This document shows, one piece after another, positions 34,870 to 46,719 of a stretch of 64,000 nt of DNA. The translations under genes were made by a program, and so were the position numbers. Numbering within the stretch: the stretch's first letter is position 1; each line of letters opens with the position of its first letter. The notes under the pieces were generated by a model. That model worked only from the letters and a program-made list of their open reading frames with translations, was not told where the DNA came from and searched no databases. The DNA comes from Sipunculus nudus (lineage: Eukaryota; Annelida; Sipuncula; Golfingiida; Sipunculidae), in assembly GCA_026874595.1 (NCBI GenBank), contig CM049318.1, positions 52,294,750 through 52,358,749 on the forward strand, given 5' to 3'.

Positions 34870-37800
34870 AACCAGTTTATTTATTTCTCTCTTTTTTTTA
34901 GGTTTCAGGAACATTAGTCGCCCTTTTTTTCAAATACCACCATCGACATCCATTTCATTGAATATTGTAACAGCTAAAATGTAACCAAAATTTGAAACAA
35001 AATTATACACTGCACTTACAATCTTATACCATGAGTGACATATTTATACATATCTTGATCAAAAGAAATATACATAAACAATTTTAAGGGTACTAAACCA
35101 GGACATTTCTTTGTGGAATGATTCTTTTCTTTCACCTTATACACACAATTCCTTTAACATACATGGCCCATTGCAGTTTTTTTATGAGAGCTGTACAGGA
35201 CATTACTGGAAATATTATATAGAATTAATTTTAAATATTATCTTATGCTCACAACTCTGGCCCTTATTGGCAAAATAATTACAGTTATATTTATTAAGAG
35301 AACTGAAGATTCTAAGCGTTGTACTGTTATCTTTGTTTGGCTATCTTCAGCAATGATGACCCCATCCTGTTTAACAAACATTATTCTTTTCACTGAAAAA
35401 TGAAAGCTAAAAAATCAAGGTCCGGTAAACTTTGGCAGAAACGCGCAGGTCGTTATCCCGCTCATGTCTCTTTTTGTATTTTTAAAGAACTTGCATATTT
35501 TCCCACATTGGTATATAGATGGCGTTAAATTTTTCGGTCGACATGATTTCTTAACCATCATTCCAGCCATTCACCTAGAATACATTACGTTTTGGTTATT
35601 GAATGGTTAAATTGGGAAAATAGAACCCTTGTGAAACAAAAAAATTATCGCTCATACAAAGCCAACAACAGTATTTGTCAAAGGAGACATTTGCTTTTGG
35701 ACTTAAATGATTAAATATTGAACTTGAAAATGATCCTTTATTCACTCGCCATATGTACGGATATAAGCGCCATTCATTGTTTGACTTAAGGATAATATAT
35801 ATATATAATCAATATAATGTATATAACTTATAAGTTCAATACATCACAATGATCAATACACGCGTATAGTTTGAGTTCCTGAAATTGTACGACAGTGCTG
35901 TTTCGTAAGCACTGGTTTTAACTATGCTCATACACACTGGAAGTACTGTCGTGCAATATCATGAAGTCTAACTATATATGGTCTATAGACACACCCATAC
36001 ACACATATATATATATGTGTGTATGTATGAGCTGACCCTTACATGAATGATATTCACTGATCTACTAGGCCGACCCCCACCCACTCGCGAAATTCCGAAT
36101 CCGCCCCAGATCCCGCACGGCTGCGTATAGCGAAGAGGACCGAAAGTACGCTACAATGTGAATCCCCGGGGACGTTATTCCTTGACCCTATCATCTATAA
36201 ACTATATAGTAATATACCATCCCTGCTTTACTCCTGAAAGATAAATGCTTCCAAAAGCCGTTCGGCATGGCCTCGGGTATTCACAAATAGCCCCGTTAAG
36301 ACCACCCGGTGCTATATTTCATGTTTTTCATTCCGGAAAGAAATGTGGCCAATATGTCATTTTCTAAGAGGTCGCTACTCCCTATGTATTCGTTATAATC
36401 TTCTAAGGGTTATACAAAAAATGTATGCAATAAATAGGTGACTGCGGAGTTAAATAAATTTGGATCAGTGGCGTATCTGAGGTTAATACGTATTGGCCCC
36501 TCTTTCCTCTACGATATATATAGAGGTATGTTTGTATATCAACCACGCATGTTTTATTCTATATAAGTGTATTTAAGACATAAGCGCTATTGAAAGTTAT
36601 GATCATGCCATACATAACTGTATGTTTTGGTTTCCAAATTAAATTCATTTTTGTTTTTAAGCATTTGAGAACTGAATTAAGGAAAGTTCTACGGGAAAAT
36701 ATCTGGACCAGGGTTTATATATATGAAACTCCTTATATAAATCAGTAAACTGGCTATTAAGTGAATAGAATAACACTTGATAAATGTGGCGCCAATTTAT
36801 CTTTAAGGGTTGGGATATCTTGTTATATACATAATATAAAAAGTGCCAACTTTAACATATTTAAGATATTACAAACAAGTATGAGATTTAAATTTCCAGT
36901 ACCCGTTGAATATATATTGTTCTATACGATAACCAGTTTTGTTATGAGCTGATAGGGAATAAATGCCGCATTTTTTTTATCATGTGCTTTTCGCAGGGAC
37001 TGTTTTTGTAGATATAAAGATTACTTATGCTAAGATCCTCCAGTTAATCCCCTCCCCTAAAAAATGTCAGCAAAGAATGGCAAGTTATCTTTTTCAAGAG
37101 ATCAAACAGAAACGTATACGTGAGGTATATATAGAGAATGTCTTTTTCTTTCGACATCATAATTGCCGGATTTATGGCGAATGTATATATACGCCATCTA
37201 TATTTCAAAATAATTTGAAGATTTTATATGACTGTATGTAGAGAAGTAAGAGTTCTGAAAGATCAATTGTATTGATCGAAGTTCAAAGGACATCACGAAA
37301 AACGATGATTTTTGTTGGTCCTGCATGGGTATGATAACAAAGACATATATGTAGCTGAAGGCTCTTGCAAGAGAAAAATGCAGATTGAAGCTGCCAATGT
37401 GGAAAGAGCATGCACTCCTACAGTATTAGATGCTTGTCCTGAGCTTTGTTGATTGTCATTAGGAAACTGATGATGCTCCCAGATAAACGGCAGGTTTACA
37501 TCATTCGGTGCAAGTCCGTTTCAAAGATGTAACTTCAGCCTTGATTCGTTGCTTTGTCTTAAGTAAAATAAAGGCAAAAAGGTTCATTCGGAATTTTTTT
37601 AAAAATTTGCAGAGAAAAATTTTGCGTAAAACAGTATGAATAATTCATTAAATTTTGCAGGTAATCAGAATCACTATAATATATTTTTTCTTTTACACCA
37701 TTATGACAAAAAACATTTCCTTTGTCCCCATGTGGAAGCCTCCCATTCGCGGGCATTATTTCTGCCACTCGCCAGGTTAAACCGGGTCACTGAAGCGTGA

Positions 37801-38200
37801 CAGTGTTTATACATGAAAAGTGTACATTTGAACACATGACTGATGAGGAGAGTCTAGGTTTTTAGGCTCCGACTGCAGAAATGGTCTGTTAATACAATTC
37901 CTTTCAGTTTAAAGATGTACTGGTACTATATTTTGATGTTTCAAAGTCCCTTGAGATTGCGGATCTAAAAACGTATATGTGCATCCACCATCCCCCCCCC
38001 CTCTTAAGTTTTAGGGCTTTGAACAACCTTCTTTCGAACCACCCACTATCCATTGGAAAAACTATTAAAACCATGGTTATAATGAAAAGTTAGTTATGAA
38101 TGTATAGAAATCAACATACCGGTAAACCCATAAAAAGTTAAACGGTGGTCATGTAATTAGGCGTGGTGTTAACCCTACTGAAAAGCCCTCGCATTTAAAG
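34870..38200. other. intronic DNA, mostly nothing recognised
   Basis: AT-rich nAChR intron sequence. A stem-loop at 35885-35961 pairs ATTGTACGACAGTGCT with AGTACTGTCGTGCAAT (14 of 16). A CACACATATATATATATGTG palindrome lies near 36001. Confidence 0.4.
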
Positions 38201-38205
38201 CGAAG

Positions 38206-38433
38206 TCATGTGCTCTTTGTTCTGAAATAAAAACTCCTGTCGAGAGAAGCATTGGGATCAATGTCGATTACAGTGGACATGTGACTGCGAATTGCACAAT
38301 ACGCTTTGTGGCCAGTGTCCACAAAAGGCAGGAAAGTCCCCAAGGCGCCTTCTGATAAAACGTAACAGGCGTGACGGACCTCAGAGGACAACAGAAATAT
38401 GTTTCTAAAAGGAAAGCGATATCGACAAGCCAT
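38206..38433 (-). CDS. candidate exon or coding remnant, unknown product
   Basis: An open frame on the minus strand, denser in CpG than its surroundings, with pieces EVRHACYVLSEGALGTFLPF and DTGHKAYCAIRSHMSTVIDI. A pyrimidine-rich stretch ending in AG (ctgttgtcctctgag) precedes the valine codon of EVRH. No family recognised and no partner exon found; it lies within an nAChR intron on the same strand, where an alternative exon or an old retrocopy are both possible. Confidence 0.2.
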   Translation of the reverse strand: MACRYRFPFRNIFLLSSEVRHACYVLSEGALGTFLPFVDTGHKAYCAIRSHMSTVIDIDPNASLDRSFYFRTKST

Positions 38434-39462
38434 CGCACAAATTCCCTAAAATTAAACATCCCATTTCAAGAATTGAAGCCAATGTTTGTATTTTCTAGGC
38501 AAGCTGGCAAAATTATACTTATTATGTGTCTGCCATTAAAAAAGAAAAATAATCATATGTTTTGTTCCATGAGTCCGTAGAACCAAAGTTTCTTTCCGTG
38601 GCTTAAGTATTACGTCTCTCCGGAGGACAGTGTCAGGTAAAAAATTAGATAGTACATCAAGACCTAGAAGTATACCCTTCTTTGTATGCAAAAAGAAGTC
38701 CATTTTGGCCTTACAGTATAGACAGCCAACAACTTGACACCCTTTAATGTTTTTCATTTATACTTGGAATCTTTACCCTGATAAGAGATCCACAAACATC
38801 GAACAGTAATGAACTCTTTCTCTCTATGCAAAAGCAGGTGCCTTTTTTTCTCAACATATAATAACAATGATTGTTTTAAAAACAGATAGGAATTGATAGG
38901 ATATGTATTGATGAGTTTCAGATGCTCTTGATATCGGTTCTTATGGTGCTTAAAGGTCTGACGAAAAATTATACAATAAATCTATTATATCGCTACCTGT
39001 TACATGATAGTATATATAACGGGAGTTACTTTTACGTGAGACGGGATCCCACACGCGGCCTTTAACTACCGAGGATTCAAAATGTCAATGGTGTAAAAAC
39101 CAAGACACATATGGCAGACTATGACTGTGAAAATAATGCCGTTACGTACAGGCTGTCTGTGCTTTATAGGAAAACCTCGGTTAAAATTGACATTTTTAGT
39201 GACACGGACCTGTTTTTCCAGGCTTTTTCGTTGCCATCTGCGTCATATTAGTAAACTGTGGTAAAACTCTATCTCTGTATTTTGGCCAGAGACAGACAAT
39301 GCCCGGAGTGTTGCTGCCCACTGGGCTAGTTAAAAGAAACTGAACCAGCTCGGTTCGCGTATGAGTTCCAGATCAAAGCCAACGGCAAATACCAATAAAT
39401 GGCCAGCAATGCAAAAGAATACTTTCATTTATAATATTTCATGGTGAATCAGATTGCCTCTA

Positions 39463-40244
39463 AAGCCCGGCATACACGCTGCGACGCGACCCGACTCAAC
39501 TCAACTGGGCCTGACTGAACAGGTTTTTTTCTACAGTTTCTCTTAATGTTTTTACCCTGCAGACTGACGAAAACTAGGGTGCATACACAGAACGACCCGA
39601 CTCAACTCAACAGGATCGACGGCTGAGGCGGTACATTCAAATGAACAAAACTGAGATAAGCTTTTACCATATGAAAGCAAAGTCCTTGATACATATTTTA
39701 TTAATCAGTGTACACGTATACATATCTATATTACGCCATTTCAGTCTTCCCAATACCATAGCTGGATAATTTTGTTTGATATACTGTGATTTAAGTCTAA
39801 ACAGTATTATTCGATGTCCTGTGATATGCATTTTATATTCTACATCCGAGAACATGAAGCATATTGATATTATGCTGCCATTGCACTGGGAACACTGGGT
39901 ATACAGATCTATAATGCACAACAGTGCTAACGTAATATAATATTGTCTTTTCTCTGCACCTTATGATTTTAGACCCAGAGAATCACATGACCGAGGTACT
40001 CATGTGGTCAGAGACGTAGATGTGATTGGTTGCTGACTGTACTTCTGAGCGACGCGACTCAACTGGACACGATTTTTTCTGACACTGTCAGAAACCAAAG
40101 ACTGACGCCGACTGGTGCCAACTCTGGTTGAGTCGCGTCGTTTTCACGCATACACGTTGCGACGCGACTCAACTCAACTCAACTAAACAGTTTTTGACCT
40201 GTTGAGTTGAGTCCGGTCGCAACGTGTATGCCTGCCTTTAAACC
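39463..40244. mobile_element. DNA transposon/MITE with ACTCAAC-rich terminal inverted repeats
   Basis: Left end TAAAGCCCGGCATACACGCT followed by GCGACGCGACCCGACTCAAC, right end the complement of TAAAGGCAGGCATACACGTTGCGACC. Subterminal ACTCAACTCAAC and CGACGCGACTCAACT motifs recur at both ends. The interior is AT-rich with no transposase seen, so it is non-autonomous. The target duplication is not clear by eye. Confidence 0.7.
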
Positions 40245-40384
40245 GACCAATTTTTTTGGTGCAAGATGGCGCATCTACATCTGTTTAGCGCACTCTCGAG
40301 TTTAGTTGCTAAGAGACAAACAGGAGGAAATAAAATACCACGTTGTTCGCCGGAGGTGAAAGAAAAATTCCTAATAAAATTGGG

Positions 40385-40920
40385 TTTCTATCCTTGGGTT
40401 GGAACACGACCAGGAATTTTAATCAGAGCGACGAGAGAGTGGTATCGGTATCGCATTGTATATCAAACCAGCGAGAACGGGGTGTCGCGGGTATAAAACA
40501 TGGAGTTGGATGCACATTGTGATACCACACTTTCACTGGTCTGACAATAATTGTTGCCCGGTGCCAGACCTTGTGGTGAAACTCGAAGATTCATGTAAAG
40601 CTGCGTTTACCGGGCGGCAGCAGAACCCGGTAAGTGGAATGCGATATAAAATTGCATTGGGCATTAATTGGCGGGCGGTAAAACACTGTGATATGGGCCC
40701 GATGATGTCAAATCCCGCTAGGTCGCGCTGCATCTGCAGTTCATGCATATTGCAACCACAGCCCATGGGCGCTATACCGCGCGCGGTATGCGGATCCAAT
40801 TCTACCCCTAAGAATTCCATTTTACCGCGTGTCTCATGCCGCATGCCGCATACAAAAAAAAAACACATCTTTTTCGCATACCGCTCACCGGATCCCGCGC
40901 ACCCGGCAAACGCACCTTAA
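40385..40920 (+). repeat. dispersed repeat R4, copy 1, CpG-rich
   Basis: Shares AGGAATTTTAATCAGA, GTGTCG(C/A)GGGT, GGAGTTGGATGCA and the CACTGGTC / TTG(C)CC(G/C)GTGCCAG blocks with 44655-44850. The rest is rich in CG, including the palindrome TACCGCGCGCGGTA (about 40770). The 154- and 111-codon frames here follow from the repeat's composition. Confidence 0.5.
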
Positions 40921-41249
40921 TACAAACTGACGGTTAAAGCGCAGGAGATGTAAAACGACTACAGTGTATAACTGCTGCATGAGGGGTACACGTATCGCTT
41001 TGTTTGCTTTCTTGTGCTTCCTGTCCGCACTATGCTATAAACCTTAGAGCATTAAGACACAATAATTTTTAATAATAAGTGTAGTTAAATGATAATCGTA
41101 TCCTTGGTACGTTGACTAATCCCACTATCCTCTGGAAGGATACGGTAGCTAGGTTTGGGGACCCATGTCCGGGAGGAACAATACCAAAGTATAATACCTT
41201 ATTTGATGACCCGACTTATTTTACGACTTTATGAAGTAATGTTACTTAC

Positions 41250-41425
41250 CAGTCCCTGAATCCGGAGAAGAACGAACGTGATGGTGACGTGGATGGTTTG
41301 AGAGGAGTCGGTCACGCCCCGGGCGTCCCTCTCGTAGTCGTACAATAATTCCCTTAGTAACATGTCCTCCGCCGACTTGTTCATCACACGGTGAGACGTG
41401 TATCTCTGGCGGTGTGGACGTATAA
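41250..41425 (-). CDS. nAChR subunit, exon encoding the N-terminal helix and first beta strand
   Basis: The acceptor is a tatctgtttcag tract just upstream and the donor is CTG followed by GTAAGT. The exon enters with two bases completing a split codon and ends in phase 0, giving 58 complete codons. The translation has the family's N-terminal hallmark: an amphipathic helix (ROI motif EDMLLRELLYDYERDARGV, equivalent to the usual xxLLxxLLxxYDxxVRPV) followed by SSQTIHVTITFVLLRIQGL, the first beta strand of the extracellular domain. An NKS glycosylation sequon precedes the helix. This is not the first coding exon, because it lacks a signal peptide and begins mid-codon. It lies 14.2 kb upstream of the next exon. 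Confidence 0.93.
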
Positions 41426-41429
41426 CTGA

Positions 41430-42080
41430 AACAGATATAAGTTTTATATTGGATGTATATTACATTGCATAACATACACCTACCTTCACACAAACAGACA
41501 CACTGGACCTCTTTTTGTCTCGGCCAGGAGCTTATGCGTTCATTTTCGTTCGTATGTATGTTTGTATATGTGTGTGTGTGTATATGGGTGTTTGTTCACA
41601 ACATAACTCACGAACTCATGTACGGAATTTCATGAAATGATCAGGGCAATTCGGGAAAGGGCCAGTAAACAATTGAGTAGAACCGATATATGATCCGGAT
41701 TCAGGAATGTTATCAAGGAATATTCACAAATGTAAAGTCACGTATACACGAAGGAACTTGGGAATATAAGGCGAATAAGTGAATGCAAACACAAGTTGGC
41801 TTAGCATCCAATAATAGGCACCCCTCACACGGCGGATAATAACATTCCTTAGAATATAGATTTCTAATTCATTTAATTTATTTTTATTTTATTTCTGTAA
41901 ACCGCGATGTGGAACAAATGTGAACCATTCTGTAAAAATACCAGCCCAATGGGATTGAAAAGAAAATCCTTATCGAACCATTTTCCATATCTTTAAGAAT
42001 TCTTTTCGGGAGTTGGTGCCATAGCACAAATAAGCATGATCACCAAGGAACTGGTCTTCATTTTCAAACAAATTAATTAA
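41430..42080. other. non-coding DNA upstream of the first recognised nAChR exon
   Basis: Searched for a minus-strand signal-peptide exon; none convincing. Confidence 0.4.
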
Positions 42081-42084
42081 TTAA

Positions 42085-42495
42085 CGAAAAATAAATTCAG
42101 AGGTGCCCATTCACCTACCTTTTGAAAAAGAATTTATGTGATTTCTTGCTTCCTCTGGGTATATATAAATGATCTAAGAGTATTTTTTTTTGTTTTGAAA
42201 AGTTCTGATAAGGCCTTCGTGAAGGATATATGAACTTGTTTATCACAACATGTTTGTAAACACAGCGATGTGGACAAACGGGAAAACATGTAACGTAAGG
42301 TGGTAGGTTGACAAAATGCGGAGGTCAAAAACGCCATTCGCAAAGCTCTTGCTTATCTGACATGCTGCATGACGCCCTTGTTGAATTAGTTTGGAATATT
42401 TTGGTAGGCCCCTACATCATATAAACTTGTTGATATTAACAAAACAAGCAGCCTGTATGCGGTGATATCCATGTTTTCTGTATGATATCCATCCT
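42085..42495 (+). repeat. dispersed repeat R1, copy 3
   Basis: Closely collinear with 20092-20525, from CATTCACCTACC through CCATTCGCAAAGCTCTTGC to GCGGTGATATCCATG. Confidence 0.75.
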
Positions 42496-42997
42496 ACATT
42501 TTAACAGTATAAAGGAATGAACATGACCTAGTTATTTGCTGTCGAAATTGAAACGGTTTTGTTGAGTTTATATGGCTTATTTCTACAACAATGTGGAAAA
42601 GCTTTTGCAATATTCTTATATCGCTTTTTGTTATAGTATATACATTAAAGTATGAGAGCCTTCCAGCGTTTTATCATCAGAATGTTTCAATGCGGTGTGT
42701 AGACTTGTTGCCCAATTTTTTTAATTTTTTTTTGGTGAGACTAAGTACATGCATTGGACAATAATGAACATTGCCTGCCAAAGCCTATAAAGGGGTCCAC
42801 GGAATATGTAACGATAACACGGCAGACCCCAAATCGTGTAATGATTGAATTTTACCATTTAGTATATTATACATAGACCCGTAGGTACTGACTTCATGTG
42901 CAATTGACCACTAGTTTGACTGCCTTGGAATTAGGTTCTGCATGGTGTGTTTGGTAACATGGTATAGGTATATCCAAGGTATATATATACACACACA

Positions 42998-43000
<3 letters not shown>

Positions 43001-43054
<54 letters not shown>
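43001..43054. repeat. (TA)n microsatellite at the edge of repeat R6
   Basis: About 27 units after an (AC)n run. The sequence to its right matches the right flank of the (TA)n at 63704-63752. Confidence 0.95.
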
Positions 43055-43059
<5 letters not shown>

Positions 43060-44300
43060 CTTTTTAGCGTCTGTTTGACACATTTAAAATATATATACTT
43101 CATCAAATTTCATATACAGTAGAACGCCTGCTAACTGCCACGCCTCAATAACGGTCAATACGTCTATATAACGGTCAGATTTTCGGGTCCCAATTTTCGA
43201 CCGTTATATTTCATAATCATTTTGTTGTCAATTGCGGTCACTGCTCTATTCCGTTTTACGGCCAGGTCTGTCGGTCCCGCAGGCCGGGAAACGCCTCAAT
43301 TACGGTCACGGGCAGTGACTCCGTGACATGGGCTCAACAAAGCGAGCGGCCACTTCTGACTTCAATATCATTACACAAGTGTCCGCTCTCACATAATCCT
43401 GTCTGTTAATGAGTGCCTGAATAAAGGTAACCATTCGACCGTGACTGAGTTGTTTGACATGAAGCCGGCGTCGTACTACCCCACTCAACCTATGATTAGT
43501 ATGCACAATAGTAAGGCATGTGTTTCCACCTGCGTGTATGTTTGGGAATCAGTCGTTCGAGCCGGATCTTAATCAGGGGGTTTGTCATTTAATTAACGAA
43601 TGACAACCAGCGGGACCCGATGATTATGTCATCAGAAAAATGTTAGGCAAACTGTGGATCTTTAAACTTTCATTAATGTCCTTGTGAACACGTATATCAA
43701 ACGAAAACAGTGCGACAAACATCGCACAATTTACTCATACATGAATAATTATGAATGCAAAATAAACATTGTTACATGTATAAAATGTTACGCATACTCT
43801 GTGTCAAGCATTTTGACCATTATGGCGGCCAAGAAAAGACATGAACTTGCTTTCAAAGAAAAGATAATTGTAAAGGTGATTGTTAATATCCATTTATTTT
43901 TTATTGATCACAGTAATAACACGAATACTCTGTATATACATATTTTGGTTGAATGTAATAAAGAATTGAACTTTGTTTCGTGTTACATTTTAACCCCCCC
44001 CCCTTATCCTGGCCAAATCCTGTATAACGGCCACTCCTGTATTAAGGCCACTTTCATCCAGTCCCGATGGTGACCGTTATACAGGCGTTCTACTGTATAC
44101 TACAATTAAGTATACGCTTTTAGAAATTAAGGTATATTATGTTTCCAGTATATGTTAATTCTAAACCAGGTTGAGATATAATTCTTCATATGGTAAACTC
44201 ATAAATGAAACCATATCTATAATTTTATTTATTACAGTATTTCGTTTGCAATAGTTGGGGATGATTACATGGACCATCCCCTCCTTGCCAAAAAGTGTGT
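43055..44300 (+). repeat. dispersed repeat R6, copy 1, split by a transposon
   Basis: 43055-43116 and 44096-44300 together match 63753-64000, which continues to the window end: (A)GCGTCTGT.TGACA, then after the split ACAATTA(A/G)GTATA, CAGTATATGTTAATTCTAAA, TATAATTCTTCAT and TATTTC.ATTGCAA. Confidence 0.8.
43117..44095 (+). mobile_element. pogo/Tigger-like DNA transposon, internally deleted
   Basis: 979 bp flanked by TA (43115-43116 and 44096-44097). TIRs CAGTAGAACGCCTG and CAGGCGTTCTACTG are perfect over 14 bp, with subterminal ACGGTCA/TGACCGT motifs. At 43822 an ATG opens MAAKKRHELAFKEKIIVK, like the N-terminal helix-turn-helix (CENPB-N type) of pogo/Tigger transposases, but the frame soon leaves the pattern and no DDE domain fits in the element. 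Non-autonomous derivative. Its empty site is preserved at about 63800. Confidence 0.82.
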
Positions 44301-44559
44301 GTGGGGGAGATATATACCCCCCCCCCCATATATGAAAATATATGAAATCAGCAGAACAAACATGAGGTTTTATATATTATGGAATTGAGACTAGAGATTT
44401 AACAGTACAACAACCTTACTACGTTCCTTATTCAGCGGTTACACATTGCAGTCGTTACAGATCTCCAAAGTTTTAAACGCTGCTTTGTGTAGCGAGTATT
44501 TTTGAATATCACATCTCACTTCATTATACTATCAGAAGACAGTCCGGGTATTTCATAAA

Positions 44560-44612
44560 ATAATAATGATGATGATGATAATAATAATGATAATAATATG
44601 ATAATTATAATA
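44560..44612. repeat. (GAT/AAT)n simple repeat
   Basis: TAATAATGATGATGATGATA and similar. Confidence 0.8.
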
Positions 44613-44654
44613 AAGTCGTTTCAAAATTGTCGGTTCAAATTTTCAAGGGTGCAA

Positions 44655-44850
44655 CAGTAGGGCTTGCATGGGCCAAGAATTTTAATCAGACCCACGAAAG
44701 TGTGCATTGCATTATGCATCAACCAAATGAGAGTGGTGTGTCGAGGGTTTGAAACGAGGTGTTGGATGCATAATGCGACACAACCCTCTCATTGGTCAGC
44801 TTACAATTCTTTGCCCTGTGCCAGCCCTGGCGGTGAAAGCATGAGAATAT
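44655..44850 (+). repeat. dispersed repeat R4, copy 2, with interleaved inverted repeats
   Basis: Related to 40385-40620. GCATTATGCATCAAC pairs with GTTGGATGCATAATGC and, interleaved with it, AATGAGAGTGGTGTGTCG pairs with CGACACAACCCTCTCATT. Confidence 0.55.
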
Positions 44851-44899
44851 CGTTATACAAAGCATCGGTTACAACGAAGGAGATCTAAGATAACCGCAG

Positions 44900-46300
44900 T
44901 GTATATCCTTAGCGACAGCTGTTCGAGTTATACGTGTTTTACTTTCAATCATATCACATGAACTATACTGGGCAAATTTCTTTTCAATCTGAAAATGCAC
45001 ACATAGAATGGGAAAATAGGCTAAGTGCAAAGGCATTTGCAAGTATATTTGCCTTTGCAATTGCATTTGATAATTGCATTTGCCTCCGGTATTATTTAAT
45101 TTACCCTGTCCTCGTAAGAGGGCGAGGCTTATATCGGTTGATGAGCTTATTTCTATATTCATATTTAACAAAACCACTGATTTATTTTTTCTCTTTCTTT
45201 TTTCCCTGCCATTTCAGGTAAATCTGAAAAATCGCGGATTTTCAAAAGATGAAATTCGGTAAGAAAATTAGTCCCAGGTCAATGATTTCCAACTCATATT
45301 TATTTTTGACCTTGACCTTATTCCAAAGGTTATACACTTCGTAGCCGATCCTGCATTATCGCTTCGTTGCGCCTCCTCCCCTCCCCATCCCTAGTGATCG
45401 CTTTGCGAAATATAGGTGCATATATATATTTGATTTATTTGTTTATATTCTGTGTGTGTTTGCATTTACATCTGTCGCATTTGATCTCAGTCCTGCTGCG
45501 GTGTTGTGTTTTGCTTGTGTATAGTTGCATGGATTTCTACGCAGAAACATATCATCAGCTCCAACAAAAATTCATTAAAAAATCCAAAAAAGTCTTTATT
45601 TTAACCACTGCAGATATGGCCAAGTAAAATTTTTCTTCATCCTTTTTTTTTAAGATTTCAATTTATTTTTATACTTTAGGAAAATCATTCAAGGTATAGT
45701 ATTGTTTTACAGCCATTAATTTCCAACCTTTCATAAAGGCTGTCTGTTGAACAAAAAAAAATGCAATTATGTTTTTCTAGATAACTGATTAAATTTTTTT
45801 TTAAATAATCGAGTAGAAAATAGGTAGAAACAGACACTGGCATTGCGTAGTGATTAAGTCAGCAGAAAGACTGCCTTGTGCACTTCATCAAAGCTTTTGT
45901 TATGCTTGTTCACACTTTAAGTTTTTCAGGGTTTCACAGAAGGCAAAATTGATTAACATCCAGAAGAAAAGCAAGGATACATGTAAGGATATGTTTAGAA
46001 GGATAACTGATAAACCAGAACTTTGCATTCTAATGAATGCAAGCCTCCACCGTTCACTTATTCGGCCCATATTCCCATGTTCAATCGTACGTTAATGACT
46101 CTTATATATGAATTTTCCTTTATGACGTTCCTGAATCCGGATCATGTGTCGGTACCACACCAATATCAAGCCGGATCTTCATCGGCACATTTAAGAAATG
46201 TCCGGTCACTTTATGAGATTCCGTTAATGATTGCCTTAGGTTTGTTGTGAACAAACATACAATACACGGGGATGAACGCATACCCTCAAGGCGGAGGCAA
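44900..46300. other. no gene recognised
   Basis: AT-rich; open frames at 45367-45627, 45850-46095 and 46023-46250 have no motifs. A cluster of GCATTTGCAA-type repeats lies at 45025-45085. Confidence 0.4.
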
Positions 46301-46304
46301 AAAC

Positions 46305-46540
46305 TAATCCTCTTGTGATCCTAAGATGCTTCAAGCGTTTGGCTGACCGCAAGATCGTGGGTTCGAACCTAACACAAAACGTCCCTGTCGCTTAGACCCC
46401 CTGTCAAGGTCTTTATCACAAGCATGTCTCTCCACCAAGGAGTGAAAGGGGACATATCATAGGTGGAAGGCTAATGTAGAAAAAGTATGATGAGACCGAC
46501 ATCGTCAGTGATATCAAACAAACAAATCACAACACTTAAC
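46305..46540 (+). mobile_element. tRNA-derived SINE (family S3), copy 1
   Basis: A tRNA-like promoter with B box GTGGGTTCGAACC at 46359-46371, followed by a body with GACCCCCTGTCAAGGTCTTT and ATCACAAGCATG. The body recurs at 56870-56930. Confidence 0.65.
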
Positions 46541-46589
46541 CTACAATTTCTAACCTTGTATCTTTCAGCGATACGTAGCAGGTACACAT

Positions 46590-46715
46590 ATTTGCTGACC
46601 CGTTCAGTTTTTCAGACATCTCCGCTAAAGATTACCGGAGAGATAATCTGAAATCGATTTCAATTTACCCGTGGGGATAAACTGAATAAAAATTGAAATG
46701 GATTTACCATTACCC
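46590..46715. repeat. ATCGAT-centred palindromic repeat, copy 4
   Basis: GATTACCGGAGAGATAATCT then GAAATCGATTTCAATTTACC and a second inverted GAAATGGATTTACC block. Confidence 0.5.
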
Positions 46716-46719
46716 CTAA

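Larger units (their letters stand above)
3528..41425 (-). other. nicotinic acetylcholine receptor subunit gene, five recognised exons, 5' end missing
   Basis: Gene span. Exons on the minus strand are 41425-41250, 27074-27030, 24097-23988, 13994-13456 and 4036-3528. Lengths are 176, 45, 110, 539 and 509 nt, and joining them keeps one frame of 458 complete codons to the stop. Every internal boundary has AG acceptor and GT donor. The 45-nt and 110-nt exons match the conserved exon plan of animal nicotinic receptor genes. The product is a ligand-gated cation channel subunit of the cys-loop family, working as part of a pentamer in the plasma membrane of neurons, muscle or other cells. Introns are 14175, 2932, 9993 and 9419 nt and are full of transposable elements. 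The exon with the start codon and signal peptide was not located; it must end one base into a codon. Confidence 0.95.

Noticed and set aside
40456-40920. 154-codon plus-strand and 111-codon minus-strand frames
   Set aside because: Both lie in repeat R4, whose GC-rich composition removes stops; no motifs and the related copy at 44.7 kb does not keep the frames.
45367-45627. Leu/Cys-rich frame resembling a membrane protein
   Set aside because: Low-complexity T-rich sequence; no start context, splice sites or similarity recognised.
46340-46385. tRNA-like GGTTCGAACC box
   Set aside because: Followed by a SINE body also found at 56.87 kb; no acceptor stem seen.
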